A DNA stretch of 64,000 nucleotides from Prauserella flavalba (GCF_003202235.1 NZ_MASU01000005.1:1756441-1820440), one strand, 5' to 3'. Counted from the first letter of the stretch, positions 18,496 through 27,067 are shown. Made by a program: numbers and translations. Notes: generated by a model not told the origin, from the sequence alone.

Positions 18496-19908
18496 ATGCA
18501 GTCAGCGTGGCTCGTACTACTCATCGTCGGCGGCTACATCGCGATACTGGCCGCCATCAGCTTCCTGGCGGGCCGGTCGTCACGGACCTCTGGCTCGTTC
18601 GCCAGCGGCGGAAAGGTGTTCCCCGCCGTCCTCATCGGCTTCCTGCTGGCCTCGGAGTTCATCGGCACCACCGCCAGCATCGGCACGGCGCAGGCCGCGT
18701 ACGAGTCCGGCATCTCGGCGGCGTGGAACGTCGTCTCGCTCGGCGTCGGCTTCGTGCTGTTCTCACTGCTGCTCGCGCGCAAGTACCGCGACCTGGGCGA
18801 GAACACGATCTCCGGTGCGCTCGCGCGAACCTACGGCCAGCCCGTCCGCATCGCGACCTCGCTCGTGATGGTGTGCGCGCTGCTCATCGTCGCGGTCTCG
18901 GTCTACGCCAGTGGCGGCGCCATCCTGTCGAGCCTGCTGGGCATCGATCGCTCGCTCGCGATCGTCCTGGTCGGCATCCTCGCGACGGCCTACGTCAGCG
19001 TCGGCGGCATGCGCTCGGTGGTGTACACGAACTTCCTGCACGCGCTGGTGAAGCTCGTCGGTATCGTCGTACTGGCCGTGGTCGGGGTGACCCGCGTCGG
19101 CGGCATGGACCAGCTCACGGCCTCACTGCCGCCGGACATGTTCTCGCTCGACGGCGTCGGCGTCTCGCAGATCCTGGCCTGGATGATCGCCGGAGTCGGT
19201 GCGACGTTCGCGACGCAGTACGTCGTGCAGGCCATCACCACGGTCGGCGACAGCACCAAGGCGCAGCGTGCGGGCTTCTACTCGGCGGTCGTGCTCATCC
19301 CGTACGGCATCCTCGCCGCGCTCGTCGGTGTGTGCGCGGCGGCGCTCTTCCCCGGTATCGCGAGCATTCAGGCCATGCCCGCGCTGGTCGTGGAACTCGA
19401 CCCGCTGCTCGCCGGGGTCGTGGTGGCCGGGCTCGCGGGTGCGATGTTCGGCACGATCGCGGCGCTCACCATCGGCGCCTCGACGCTGCTGTTCAAGGAT
19501 TTCTACCAGCCGTACTTCAACAAGACGTCCGACGAGCGCAGGAACCTGGTGTTCATCCGCGTCGCGGCGGGCGTGGCCGGGCTGCTGCCGATCGTGCTCG
19601 CGCTCTACGCCTCCGACGTGCTCGCGGTGACGTTCCTCGCCAAGGCACTGCGCGCCACCCTCGCCGTGCTGGTGCTGCTCATGTTCTACGCTCCGCGGTA
19701 CGGCACCCGCGGTGGTGCACTGTGGACGATCGTGATCGCGCTCGTGGCGACCATCGGCTGGTTCCTCGCCGGCAGCCCGTTCGGCGTCGACGAGGCCTAC
19801 GTGGCGGTCGCGGTGCCCATCGTGGTAATGACGCTGAGCCAGCTGTTCCGCCGCCGGGGCGCCGACGCACCCGCCGAAACCACGTCGACGGAACCGGTGG
19901 CCCGATGA
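18496..19908 (+). CDS. Sodium:solute symporter family protein
   Basis: A 470-residue SSS-family transporter with about 13 predicted hydrophobic helices beginning at residue 3 (LVLLIVGGYIAILAAISFLAG). The family signature region ASEFIGTTASIGTAQAAYESG corresponds to helix 2, where the sodium site lies. The start ATG at 18496 has GGAGG five bases upstream. The stop overlaps the start of the ThDP enzyme by four bases, so production is coupled. Neighbours indicate uptake of an organic acid, most likely the 2-hydroxyacid substrate handled by the enolase-family and FMN enzymes (inference). Confidence 0.92.
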   Translation: MQSAWLVLLIVGGYIAILAAISFLAGRSSRTSGSFASGGKVFPAVLIGFLLASEFIGTTASIGTAQAAYESGISAAWNVVSLGVGFVLFSLLLARKYRDLGENTISGALARTYGQPVRIATSLVMVCALLIVAVSVYASGGAILSSLLGIDRSLAIVLVGILATAYVSVGGMRSVVYTNFLHALVKLVGIVVLAVVGVTRVGGMDQLTASLPPDMFSLDGVGVSQILAWMIAGVGATFATQYVVQAITTVGDSTKAQRAGFYSAVVLIPYGILAALVGVCAAALFPGIASIQAMPALVVELDPLLAGVVVAGLAGAMFGTIAALTIGASTLLFKDFYQPYFNKTSDERRNLVFIRVAAGVAGLLPIVLALYASDVLAVTFLAKALRATLAVLVLLMFYAPRYGTRGGALWTIVIALVATIGWFLAGSPFGVDEAYVAVAVPIVVMTLSQLFRRRGADAPAETTSTEPVAR

Positions 19909-21548
19909 CCGCGACCGTCGCGACGCAACTCGTCGCCAGTCTCAAGGCCCACGGCGTGCGCTACGTCTTCGGTGTGCCGTCCGAAAGCTTCACGACCCTG
20001 CTGGACGCGCTCTACGCCGACGGCGAGATCACGTTCGTTCCCGCCCGGCACGAGGGCGGCGCCGCGTTCATGGCCGAGGCGCACGCAGCCGCGAGCGGCG
20101 GCATCGGCGTGGTGCTCGGCGGCAGGGCCGTTGGCGCGGCGAACCTGTCGATCGGCGTGCACACCGCGCGCGAGAACTCCACCGCGATGCTCGTGCTCGT
20201 GGGTCAGCTCCATTCCCGCCACCGGGGCAGGGAAGGTTTCCAGGAGACCGATCTGCCCGCGTTCCTCGGCCCGGTCGCGAAACACGCCGTCGAGGAGTCG
20301 GATCCGCACCGGGTCCCGCCCGCGGTGGCGCGCGCGCTGACCCTCTCCCGCACCGGCCGGCCGGGGCCCGTGGTGCTGTCGCTGCCGGAGGACGTTCTCG
20401 ACCACGAGACCGCCGCGGTGCCCGCGCTCCCCCGCGCGGGCACGCGCCCCGCGCCGTCGCCCGAGGACGTCACCGCGGTGCGGAAGCTGCTGCTCGGCGC
20501 CGCACGCCCGGTGGTGATCGCCGGGGCGGGGGTGAAGCTCAGCGGGGCCGAGGACGACCTCGTCGCGTTCGCCGAGGCGTGGGAGGTCCCGGTGCTCGCG
20601 GCGTGGCGGCGCCACGACGTGTTCCCCAACGAGCACCCGCGTTACGCCGGGCACCTGCAGATGGGCACCCATCCCGACCTGGTCGCGACGGTGCGCGAGG
20701 CCGACCTCGTCGTCGCGCTCGGCACGCGGCTCGGCGAGATCACCACGCAGGGCTACACCGCCCCCGCCGCGGGCCAGCGCATCGTGCAGGTCGACGTCGA
20801 ACCGGGCCAGCTCGGCAAGGCCTACCCGGTCGAGCTCGCCGTGCACGCGGACGCGCTCGCCACGATGCGGGCGCTGGGAAAGCCGGGTGAGCGCCGCGAT
20901 CCCGACTGGGCGGACGAACGTCAGCGGGTGTACCGGCGGGTGACCACAGTGGACCCCGCCGAGAACCGCGAGCACGTCGACAACCGGCAGATCGTCCGTG
21001 CGCTGCGCGCGGGCCTGCCGCCCGATGCGGTGGTGACCAACGACGCGGGCAACTTCGCGGGCTGGCTGCACACGTTCTTCCGGTTCCCGCTGGCCCGCAC
21101 CTACGTGGGCGCGGCCTCCGGGGCGATGGGTTACGCGTTGCCCGCGGCGATCGGGGCGAAGCTCGCCGCCCCGGACCGCACGGTCGTGTCGGTGTCCGGC
21201 GACGGCGGCTTCCTCATGACGGTCCAGGAGCTGGAGACCGCGGTCCGGCTGCGCCTGCCGCTCGTGTCGCTCGTGTTCAACAACAACATGTACGGCTCGA
21301 TCAGGATGCACCAGGAACGCCGGTATCCCGGCCGCGTCATCGGCTCCGAGCTCGGCAACCCTGACCTGGTCGAGCTGGCGCGCGCGTTCGGTGCCTTCGG
21401 CACCAGGGTCGCCGCCGACGCGGAGTTCCCTGCCGCACTGGAGGCCGCGCTGGCCGCGGACCGCCCGGCCGTCGTGGAGATCGTCACCGACCCCGGGCGG
21501 ATCTCGGTCTGGAACACCCTCGACGAGCTACGCGAGAGGACGGCATGA
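19905..21548 (+). CDS. Thiamine diphosphate-dependent 2-oxoacid decarboxylase/lyase
   Basis: A 547-residue ThDP enzyme of the acetolactate synthase/benzoylformate decarboxylase class. The N-terminal PYR domain has the catalytic Glu in PARHEGGAAFMAEAHA. The central domain reads AARPVVIAGAGV. The C-terminal PP domain has the cofactor-Mg motif SGDGGFLMTVQELETAV ending in FNNNMYGS. Coupled by ATGA overlaps on both sides to the symporter and the FMN oxidase. In the mandelate-like reading it decarboxylates an aryl-2-oxoacid (benzoylformate type) to an aldehyde for the dehydrogenase at 4960-6363. An acetolactate-synthase-like carboligase is the alternative; sequence alone does not separate them. Confidence 0.9.
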   Translation: MTATVATQLVASLKAHGVRYVFGVPSESFTTLLDALYADGEITFVPARHEGGAAFMAEAHAAASGGIGVVLGGRAVGAANLSIGVHTARENSTAMLVLVGQLHSRHRGREGFQETDLPAFLGPVAKHAVEESDPHRVPPAVARALTLSRTGRPGPVVLSLPEDVLDHETAAVPALPRAGTRPAPSPEDVTAVRKLLLGAARPVVIAGAGVKLSGAEDDLVAFAEAWEVPVLAAWRRHDVFPNEHPRYAGHLQMGTHPDLVATVREADLVVALGTRLGEITTQGYTAPAAGQRIVQVDVEPGQLGKAYPVELAVHADALATMRALGKPGERRDPDWADERQRVYRRVTTVDPAENREHVDNRQIVRALRAGLPPDAVVTNDAGNFAGWLHTFFRFPLARTYVGAASGAMGYALPAAIGAKLAAPDRTVVSVSGDGGFLMTVQELETAVRLRLPLVSLVFNNNMYGSIRMHQERRYPGRVIGSELGNPDLVELARAFGAFGTRVAADAEFPAALEAALAADRPAVVEIVTDPGRISVWNTLDELRERTA

Positions 21549-22804
21549 GCAACGAGACTCCCCGAGCACTGACCGTCCGGCTGCGGCGGCGGCGCGGCGC
21601 GGCCTGGGGGCCCGGCAGCGGCGTGGGCAGGGAGGCCGCGCTGAAGCGGCGGCTGCCCTCGCTCACCGACGTCGAACGCGCGGCCCGCAGGCGGCTGCCC
21701 CGGTTCGCCTACGACTTCGTGGCGGGAGGCACCGGCGACGACCTCGGCGTGCGGCGCAACCGGACCGCGCTCGACGGGATCGAGATCGTCCCTCGCTACG
21801 GCGAGCTGCCCGCCGTCGGCACCGAGACGACCCTGTTCGGCCAGACCTACGCGAGCCCGATCGGCATCGCCCCCGCCGGGCTCGACGGGCTCGCCTGGCC
21901 GGACGCGACCCGGCATCTCGCGGCCACCGCGGCGCACGCGAACATCCCCTACATCACCGGCACGCTCGCGTCCGCGTCCATCGAGGAGGTCGCCGCCCGC
22001 GCCCCAGGCCGCACCTGGTTCCAGCTCTACGGGCTGCCCGCCGAGAGTCACCGCGTGACCTTCGACCTGGTGCGCCGCGCCGCCGACGCGGGAGCCGAGG
22101 CGCTCGTCGTCGCCGTCGACGCGCCCGTGCGGTCCAAGCGGCCGAGGGACCTGCGGCACGGCCTCGTCGTGCCGTTCCGCCCATCGTTCTCGACGGCGCT
22201 GCAGGTGGCGAGCGCGCCCAGCTGGTCGCTCGCCGCGCTGCGCAGCCGCGTTCCCGTGTTCGCCAACATGGGCCGCTACGTGGGCGCCTCACCCACACTC
22301 GACGAGATCGCCGGCTTCGTGCAGGGCGGGTTGCGCGGAGGGTTCACCTGGGCAGAGATCGCCGAGCTGCGCCAGGCGTGGCCACGGGCACTGGTGGTCA
22401 AGGGCCTGCTGCATCCCGGCGACGCCGAGCGCGCGGTCGAGGCCGGTGCCGACGGCGTGCTCGTGTCCAACCACGGCGGCAGGCAGTCCGACGCCGCGCC
22501 CGCCGCGATCGACGTGCTGCCCGCCGTCACCCGCGCGGTCGGCTCGGCCGCGACGGTGCTCTTCGACAGCGGGATCCGTTCCGGTCTCGACGCGGCGAGG
22601 GCGCTCGCGCTCGGCGCCGACGCGGTGTTCTGCGGGCGGGCCTTCCTGCTCGGGCTCGCCGCGGCGGGCAGGACCGGCGCCGATCACGTCGCCGCGTTGC
22701 TCACCGAGGAGCTCCGCACCGCATTGGGCCAGTCCGGCGTCGCGGGCCCGAAAGGGCTGCGCGAGCTCGACATCCGTCACCCCACCGCCTGGAACTTCGG
22801 CTGA
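21545..22804 (+). CDS. FMN-dependent alpha-hydroxy-acid oxidase/dehydrogenase
   Basis: A 419-residue enzyme of the glycolate oxidase/mandelate dehydrogenase/lactate monooxygenase family. It has YDFVAGGTGDD (start of barrel), TWFQLYG with the FMN-contacting Gln and Tyr, the catalytic His and Arg in VSNHGGRQSD, and the phosphate-binding DSGIRSGLDAARALALGAD. The N-terminal 40 residues are Arg-rich and not conserved in the family. It oxidises an (S)-2-hydroxyacid to the 2-oxoacid. It is directly coupled to the ThDP enzyme, giving the order oxidise then decarboxylate. The electron acceptor (O2 or quinone) is not evident; no clear membrane-anchoring insertion is seen. Confidence 0.92.
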   Translation: MSNETPRALTVRLRRRRGAAWGPGSGVGREAALKRRLPSLTDVERAARRRLPRFAYDFVAGGTGDDLGVRRNRTALDGIEIVPRYGELPAVGTETTLFGQTYASPIGIAPAGLDGLAWPDATRHLAATAAHANIPYITGTLASASIEEVAARAPGRTWFQLYGLPAESHRVTFDLVRRAADAGAEALVVAVDAPVRSKRPRDLRHGLVVPFRPSFSTALQVASAPSWSLAALRSRVPVFANMGRYVGASPTLDEIAGFVQGGLRGGFTWAEIAELRQAWPRALVVKGLLHPGDAERAVEAGADGVLVSNHGGRQSDAAPAAIDVLPAVTRAVGSAATVLFDSGIRSGLDAARALALGADAVFCGRAFLLGLAAAGRTGADHVAALLTEELRTALGQSGVAGPKGLRELDIRHPTAWNFG

Positions 22805-22813
22805 GAGGACAGC

Positions 22814-24196
22814 ATGACACTTCCACCTGGTGCGCGGTTGCGCACATGGCTCGACAGGTTGCAGGAGACCGGACGGCTCGCGCTCGCCGAGCGCGGAGTC
22901 GATCTCCGCTTCGGCGTCGCCGGTGTCGCGAACCGGCTCGACGGCACCCAGGCCACCCTGTTCCCGAAGCCGGGCGGGCATCCGGTGCCGGTGGTCTCGG
23001 GACTGCTGTCCCAGCGCGCCTGGATGGCCGAGGCCGCCGGGGTCGCCGAGCCCGACCTCGTGGCTCGATTCCAGCAGGCGTGCCGGGAGCCGGTGCCGTC
23101 GGCGCCGGTCACCGACGGCGCGTGCCAGGAGGTCGTGCACACCGACGTCGACCTCGGCAGGCTGCTGCCCCTGCCCACGCACAACGAGCACGACCACGGC
23201 GCCTACCTCACGGCGGGACTGCTGATCACCCGTGACCGGGAGACCGGTACGCAGAACGTATCGATCCACCGGCTCCAGGTCAGCGGACCCGACCGGCTCG
23301 GCGCACTGCTGCTGCCCCGGCACACCCTCGCGTTCTTCCGTCACCGCGAACGCCTCGGCGAGGACCTCGACGTGGCGATCGTGATCGGCGCCGACCCGCT
23401 CACCCTCATGGCCTCGCAGGCCGCGGTGCCGCTCGGGCAGGACGAGCTGGAGATCTCCGGCGCGCTGCGCGGCGAACCGCTGCCCGTGGTGCGCTGCCTC
23501 GACAGCGACATCATGGTTCCTGCCGACGCCGAGATCGTGCTGGAGGGCAAGCTGCTGGCCGACGTCCGCGAGCCGGAAGGCCCGTTCGGCGAGTTCCCGC
23601 AGTACTACGGGCAGCGCGCCGACCGGCACGTGATCGCGCTGAGCACCGTCACCCACCGGCGGGACCCGCTCTTCCACACCATCGTCGGCGGCGGCAGGGA
23701 ACACCTGCTGCTCGGCTGCATTCCGAGGGAAGGCTCGTTCCTCTCCGAGCTGCGCCGCAACTTCCCGTGCGTCACCGGCGTGCACCTCTCCCTCGGCGGC
23801 ACCTGCCGGTACCACCTGTACGTGCAGGTCGACGATCCCGCACCGGGCGAGGCGAAGAACGTCCTGCTCGCCGCGCTCGCCGTGCACTACGACGTCAAAC
23901 ACGTGACCGTGGTGGACTCCGACGTCGACGTCACCGACCCCACGGAGGTCGAATGGGCCGTGGCGACACGGTTCCAGGCCGATCGCGACCTCGTCGTCGT
24001 GCAGGGCACCCAAGGGTCCAAACTGGACCCGTCAACCGTGAACGGGGTCGGCGCGAGGCTCGGCTTCGACGCCACCGTCCCGGCCGGGGCCGAACCCATG
24101 CGCTTCCTGCGGATCCGGGTCCCGGGCGAGGAGGACCTGGACGTCGGGGCGCTGACGAGCCCCGCACCGGCAGCGTGGCGCGACGCGGTGCGCTGA
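22814..24196 (+). CDS. UbiD-family prenyl-FMN-dependent decarboxylase
   Basis: A 460-residue (de)carboxylase acting on aromatic or alpha,beta-unsaturated acids. The prFMN/Mn site and the catalytic E-R-E triad can be placed: Arg153 in NVSIHRLQV and Glu255/Glu260 in REPEGPFGEFPQYYG, with the same five-residue spacing as fungal Fdc1. It needs prenyl-FMN, supplied by the UbiX at 4368-4955, and Mn2+; a candidate Mn riboswitch gene follows at 24.4 kb. Last gene of the rightward operon. Likely substrates are hydroxybenzoate- or acrylate-type acids arising from the pathway. Confidence is high for the family, low for the substrate. Confidence 0.94.
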   Translation: MTLPPGARLRTWLDRLQETGRLALAERGVDLRFGVAGVANRLDGTQATLFPKPGGHPVPVVSGLLSQRAWMAEAAGVAEPDLVARFQQACREPVPSAPVTDGACQEVVHTDVDLGRLLPLPTHNEHDHGAYLTAGLLITRDRETGTQNVSIHRLQVSGPDRLGALLLPRHTLAFFRHRERLGEDLDVAIVIGADPLTLMASQAAVPLGQDELEISGALRGEPLPVVRCLDSDIMVPADAEIVLEGKLLADVREPEGPFGEFPQYYGQRADRHVIALSTVTHRRDPLFHTIVGGGREHLLLGCIPREGSFLSELRRNFPCVTGVHLSLGGTCRYHLYVQVDDPAPGEAKNVLLAALAVHYDVKHVTVVDSDVDVTDPTEVEWAVATRFQADRDLVVVQGTQGSKLDPSTVNGVGARLGFDATVPAGAEPMRFLRIRVPGEEDLDVGALTSPAPAAWRDAVR

Positions 24197-24207
24197 GCAC
24201 CCCGGCA

Positions 24208-24249
24208 GGGCACCGGCGCTCCACCGGTCCCACGGTCACCGCCGTGCCC
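24208..24249 (+). terminator. Possible terminator after the UbiD gene
   Basis: GGGCACCGGCG pairs with CGCCGTGCCC with one bulged C, 21 bases apart, 11 bases after the UbiD stop and about 100 bases before the terC promoter. There is no T-tract, so it is tentative. Confidence 0.35.
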
Positions 24250-24348
24250 GCGCGGTAGGACACGCCGCTCCGGGGCGTGCGCTGGAGGAATTCCCTGGAC
24301 ACCGCGCGGGCGTCGGCGGCTTCACGTACCACGGGTGGGTGCCGTCGC

Positions 24349-24377
24349 TTTACAGCTTGCCCGATTTGTCCGATAGT
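24349..24377 (+). promoter_or_regulatory. SigA-type promoter of the TerC transcript
   Basis: TTTACA (24349-24354), a 17-base spacer, then GATAGT (24372-24377). Expected initiation is about 24384, exactly at the first base of the structured leader, which supports both calls. Confidence 0.55.
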
Positions 24378-24382
24378 GGGGG

Positions 24383-24500
24383 CCAGAGGGGAGTACTTCC
24401 CGAAAGATCCGGCCGGTCAGTACGGACATCACGACGGTGTCCCCGGCGGGTCGCCCGGTACGGGTGAAGGAGACCTCGAACGTCACGTGTTCGAGGAGGC
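24383..24500 (+). ncRNA. Candidate yybP-ykoY-like (manganese) riboswitch leader of the TerC gene
   Basis: The leader begins GAGGGGAGTAC (24386-24396), matching the hallmark 5' GGGGAGTA of the yybP-ykoY class, and ends GGAGACCTC (24469-24477), matching the class 3' strand GAGACCT. GAGG and CCTC would close the basal helix. The same CCTC can instead pair in a perfect eight-base hairpin CCTCGAAC (24474-24481) with GTTCGAGG (24489-24496) that buries part of the Shine-Dalgarno AGGAGG (24494-24499). Metal binding would close the basal helix, release the ribosome site and turn on the exporter. Known members of this class sense Mn2+ and often precede TerC/Alx family genes. Internal loops were not verified against the full covariance model. 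Confidence 0.62.
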
Positions 24501-24503
24501 TTC

Positions 24504-25523
24504 GTGTCCGCATCCCTTGCCCAATCCCAGCCGATGGAGACCATCGGCTCGCCGTGGCTGTGGGGTCTCAGCATCGGGATCCTGCTCGTGCTGCTGGTCA
24601 CCGACTTCGCGGTGACCCGCCGGCCGCACGAGGTGTCGATGCGCGAGGCCGTCGGCTGGTCGGTGTTCTACCTCGCACTGCCCGTGCTGTTCGGCGCCTG
24701 GCTGTGGCTGGCGTTCAGCGGTGACCAGGCGATGGAGTTCGTCACCGGCTTCGTCGTGGAGAAGTCCCTGTCGGTGGACAACCTGTTCGTCTTCATGCTG
24801 CTGCTCGCGGCCTTCGCCGTACCGGCTGAGGTACAGCAACGGGTTCTGCTCTACGGCATCGTCGGCGCGCTCGTCCTGCGCGGCATCTTCATCGCCGCCG
24901 GGGCGGCGTTGCTGCAAGCCGGAACGTGGGCGTTCCTCGTCTTCGGGGCGGTCCTCTTCGCCTCGGCGATCAAGATCCTCCACCAGGCGGTCACCGGGCG
25001 GGAGCTCGGCGGCGACGACGCCTCGAACCTGCGCTCGGTCCGCCTGCTGCGCAAGCTCATGCCGGTCACCGACGACTACCGGGGCACCCGCCTCACCGTG
25101 CGCGAGCACGGCAAACGGGCCCTCACCCCGCTGACCGTGGTGGTGGTCGCGGTGTTCGCCACCGACGTGGTGTTCGCCGTCGACTCGGTACCTGCCGTCT
25201 ACGGCATCACCGAGGACCCGTACCTGGTGTTCATCACCAACGCCTTCGCCCTGCTCGGCCTGCGTGCCCTGTACTTCGTGCTCCACACCGTGCTCGCGAA
25301 GCTGGCTCACCTCAACCACGGCCTGGCGCTGATCCTGGCGTTCATCGGCGTCAAGCTGGTTCTGCACTGGGCCCACGGCATCTGGCCGCAGGTGCCCGAG
25401 ATCCCCACGCCGATCTCGCTGGCCACGATCGTCGGCATCCTCGCGGTCGTCACCGTCACCAGTCTCCGTGCCCACCGCCGCCACCAACAACCCACACAAT
25501 CCGGAGTCGATCATGCTCGTTGA
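24504..25523 (+). CDS. TerC/Alx-family integral membrane protein, probable metal exporter
   Basis: A 339-residue membrane protein with about nine hydrophobic helices. Diagnostic TerC motifs are VVEKSLSVDNLFVF near residue 83 and FATDVVFAVDSVPAVYG near residue 215; the acidic residues in these helices are thought to form the metal path. The family includes Mn2+ exporters (Alx, YceF/YkoY). The start is a GTG at 24504 with AGGAGG at 24494-24499, part of which can be sequestered by a leader hairpin. A short membrane-protein gene overlaps its 3' end. Regulation by a manganese riboswitch is the natural reading of the leader. Tellurite resistance is the historical label and not implied. Confidence 0.93.
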   Translation: MSASLAQSQPMETIGSPWLWGLSIGILLVLLVTDFAVTRRPHEVSMREAVGWSVFYLALPVLFGAWLWLAFSGDQAMEFVTGFVVEKSLSVDNLFVFMLLLAAFAVPAEVQQRVLLYGIVGALVLRGIFIAAGAALLQAGTWAFLVFGAVLFASAIKILHQAVTGRELGGDDASNLRSVRLLRKLMPVTDDYRGTRLTVREHGKRALTPLTVVVVAVFATDVVFAVDSVPAVYGITEDPYLVFITNAFALLGLRALYFVLHTVLAKLAHLNHGLALILAFIGVKLVLHWAHGIWPQVPEIPTPISLATIVGILAVVTVTSLRAHRRHQQPTQSGVDHAR

Positions 25524-25626
25524 CTTCCTGATCGAGATCGGTCTCACGCTGCTCGTCCTGACCGCCCTGACCATCACCGGCGCGGTACTGCTGGGCATCA
25601 ACTCACCCCGAGGCCCACACCGCTGA
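25513..25626 (+). CDS. 37-residue single-pass membrane peptide overlapping terC
   Basis: Short reading frame starting ATG at 25513, with GGAG six bases upstream, and ending TGA at 25624-25626. It overlaps the last 11 bases of the TerC gene in another frame. The product is one hydrophobic helix (IEIGLTLLVLTALTITGAVL) with an acidic start (MLVDF) and a basic tail (SPRGPHR), so it should insert once in the membrane. The overlap and ribosome site suggest translational coupling to TerC; a role as a small accessory subunit is inference. I know of no named family for it. Confidence 0.6.
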   Translation: MLVDFLIEIGLTLLVLTALTITGAVLLGINSPRGPHR

Positions 25627-25832
25627 CGGCCGCAGGGGCCCGGCGTTCCGGCCAGGGTCTGCTGTGGACGGAGCGTCGTGCGGCCAGGACTGGCCGGCCA
25701 GCAGACCGGCGAAGAAGTCGACCACGGGTGCCCGGCTCCCCGGTCAGGTTTCGGCCACCCGATCGAGCTGTCCGGGCCGGCTCGCCGACGAAAAGCAGCA
25801 CCGGCGCCCGGGCCACCGCGTCCCCGAGCCGA
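25627..25832. other. Intergenic region, nothing recognised
   Basis: About 200 bases between the small membrane gene and the operator region of the hydrolase. On the minus strand there is a GC-rich open stretch that ends opposite the terC-coupled peptide, but no start, ribosome site or family match that I can recognise. Confidence 0.4.
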
Positions 25833-25877
25833 TGTCAACATACGTTGACAATCGACCCGGCGTCAACCTATGTTGAC
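25833..25877 (+). promoter_or_regulatory. Operator-embedded promoter: two GTCAAC-N4-GTTGAC palindromes
   Basis: Perfect palindromes lie at 25834-25849 and 25862-25877, 28 bases apart centre to centre. The first supplies a consensus -35 (TTGACA, 25845-25850), the second a -10 (TATGTT, 25869-25874) with an 18-base spacer. Initiation is predicted six to seven bases later, at the ATG at 25881, so the mRNA would be leaderless. A dimeric repressor binding both sites would block polymerase entirely. Confidence 0.7.
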
Positions 25878-25880
25878 ATC

Positions 25881-26645
25881 ATGGTGATCGGGAAGCTGGT
25901 CGACGTTGGTGGGTATGAGATCTGCGCGCAGGTCCTGGGCTCCGGGCCAGCGGTGGTGCTGGACGGTGGCGGAGCGGGTCAGGGGCTGGACACGTGGGGA
26001 CCGGTGCCGGAACGGCTCGCCGAGTTCGCCACCGTGGTGACCTACGACAGGGCCGGGGTAGGCCGGTCCGGCGGCACGCAGGCGCGGTCCGTCGCGGAGC
26101 AAGCAGACGTCCTACGCCGGATGCTTCGCGGTCTGGAACTCCGCCTGCCCGCGGTGTTCGTGGGCTGGTCGTACGGCGGGCTCGTCACCCAGGTGTACGC
26201 GGCCCGGCATCCCGGCGACGTGGCGGGGCTGATCTTCGTCGACCCGACAGCAGCCGGGACACCGCCGGGCTCCGCACTGGTACGGAGACTCTCGTTCGAC
26301 GTCGCGGCGCGGTTGCTGCGTGCACGGGCTGCACTCGGCGGCCGGAACGCACGTGCGCGGCGCGAACTGGCCGTGACGCTGGGCGGGATGCAGGACGCGA
26401 TGGCCGAGGCCAAGAGCACGCGCGAGGAGTACGGGCTGCCGCCCGTGCCGATCCGCGTCATCACCGCGGGCAAGCGGCCTCGGATGCCCCGCGCGCAGCT
26501 CGACCACCTGACCGCCGATCACGAGGCCCTGGCCGGACCCTCCGCGCGAGGACGGGTTCTGGTGGCCGAGCACGCGAGCCATCAGGTGCCGTACGAACAG
26601 CCGGAGACGATCGTCGAGACGGTCCGCGAACTCCTGTCCGGATGA
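25881..26645 (+). CDS. Alpha/beta-fold hydrolase
   Basis: A 254-residue soluble hydrolase. The nucleophile elbow is GWSYGG (Ser about 96), the oxyanion region lies around LDGGGAGQGLDTWGP, and the catalytic His is in AEHASHQVPYEQP near the end. Such proteins cleave esters, lactones or similar bonds; the substrate is unknown. The ATG follows the second operator palindrome by three bases and no ribosome-binding site is present, consistent with a leaderless transcript. No regulator gene is adjacent, so the repressor must be encoded elsewhere. Confidence 0.88.
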   Translation: MVIGKLVDVGGYEICAQVLGSGPAVVLDGGGAGQGLDTWGPVPERLAEFATVVTYDRAGVGRSGGTQARSVAEQADVLRRMLRGLELRLPAVFVGWSYGGLVTQVYAARHPGDVAGLIFVDPTAAGTPPGSALVRRLSFDVAARLLRARAALGGRNARARRELAVTLGGMQDAMAEAKSTREEYGLPPVPIRVITAGKRPRMPRAQLDHLTADHEALAGPSARGRVLVAEHASHQVPYEQPETIVETVRELLSG

Positions 26646-26656
26646 CACCCCGAACA

Positions 26657-26846
26657 TCAGTCCTGGGTGAAGGCGTCTCGGTGGTCCTCCGCCCACGTGG
26701 CGAACGACCTGGCGGGCCAGGATCCTGGCCACGTCGTCGGCGAGTACGGCGTTGCCGCCCGCGCGAGCCGAGGACATGCCGGTGACGGCCGTCCCGACCG
26801 CCGCGGGCCCGGCTCCGCTCCGCGCGGCATCGAGCGAGAGGTCCAC
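26657..26846 (-). pseudogene. C-terminal relic of an NmrA-like NAD(P)-binding protein
   Basis: On the minus strand one frame reads AGGNAVLADDVARIL and the neighbouring frame continues ARSFATWAEDHRDAFTQD to a stop at 26657. Together they resemble the C-terminal end of NmrA/SDR-like proteins (DDVARILGRPxRSFAxWAxDH). The join needs a small deletion around 26707-26720 (ATCCTGGCCCGCC). No N-terminal Rossmann half is seen upstream, so this is a truncated, frameshifted remnant. Confidence 0.5.
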
Positions 26847-27067
26847 AGTGGAACTTCTCGCGCGACCCGCGCCCCTACCTCGTTCGGGTGAACCGCCAGG
26901 GGCGGCGCGGCGCGATGCACCGGCGCCGGCCAGCGGGTATCCGCCGCAGTTGTCGGTCTACCCGCACTTTCTGTTTCCCCGCCCGGTCCTCGCGTTCGTA
27001 GCTTCGGCGATGCGCGGCCACCTGTGCCGTGGCCCGGAAACGAGGACGAGAGGGTTGCTGAGGAGCT
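26847..27067. other. Promoter region of the SDR gene
   Basis: About 220 bases upstream of the SDR gene. A GAGGAG ribosome site lies at 27058-27065. A tract of moderately lower GC occurs at 26950-27005. I see no clear operator or additional gene. Confidence 0.35.
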
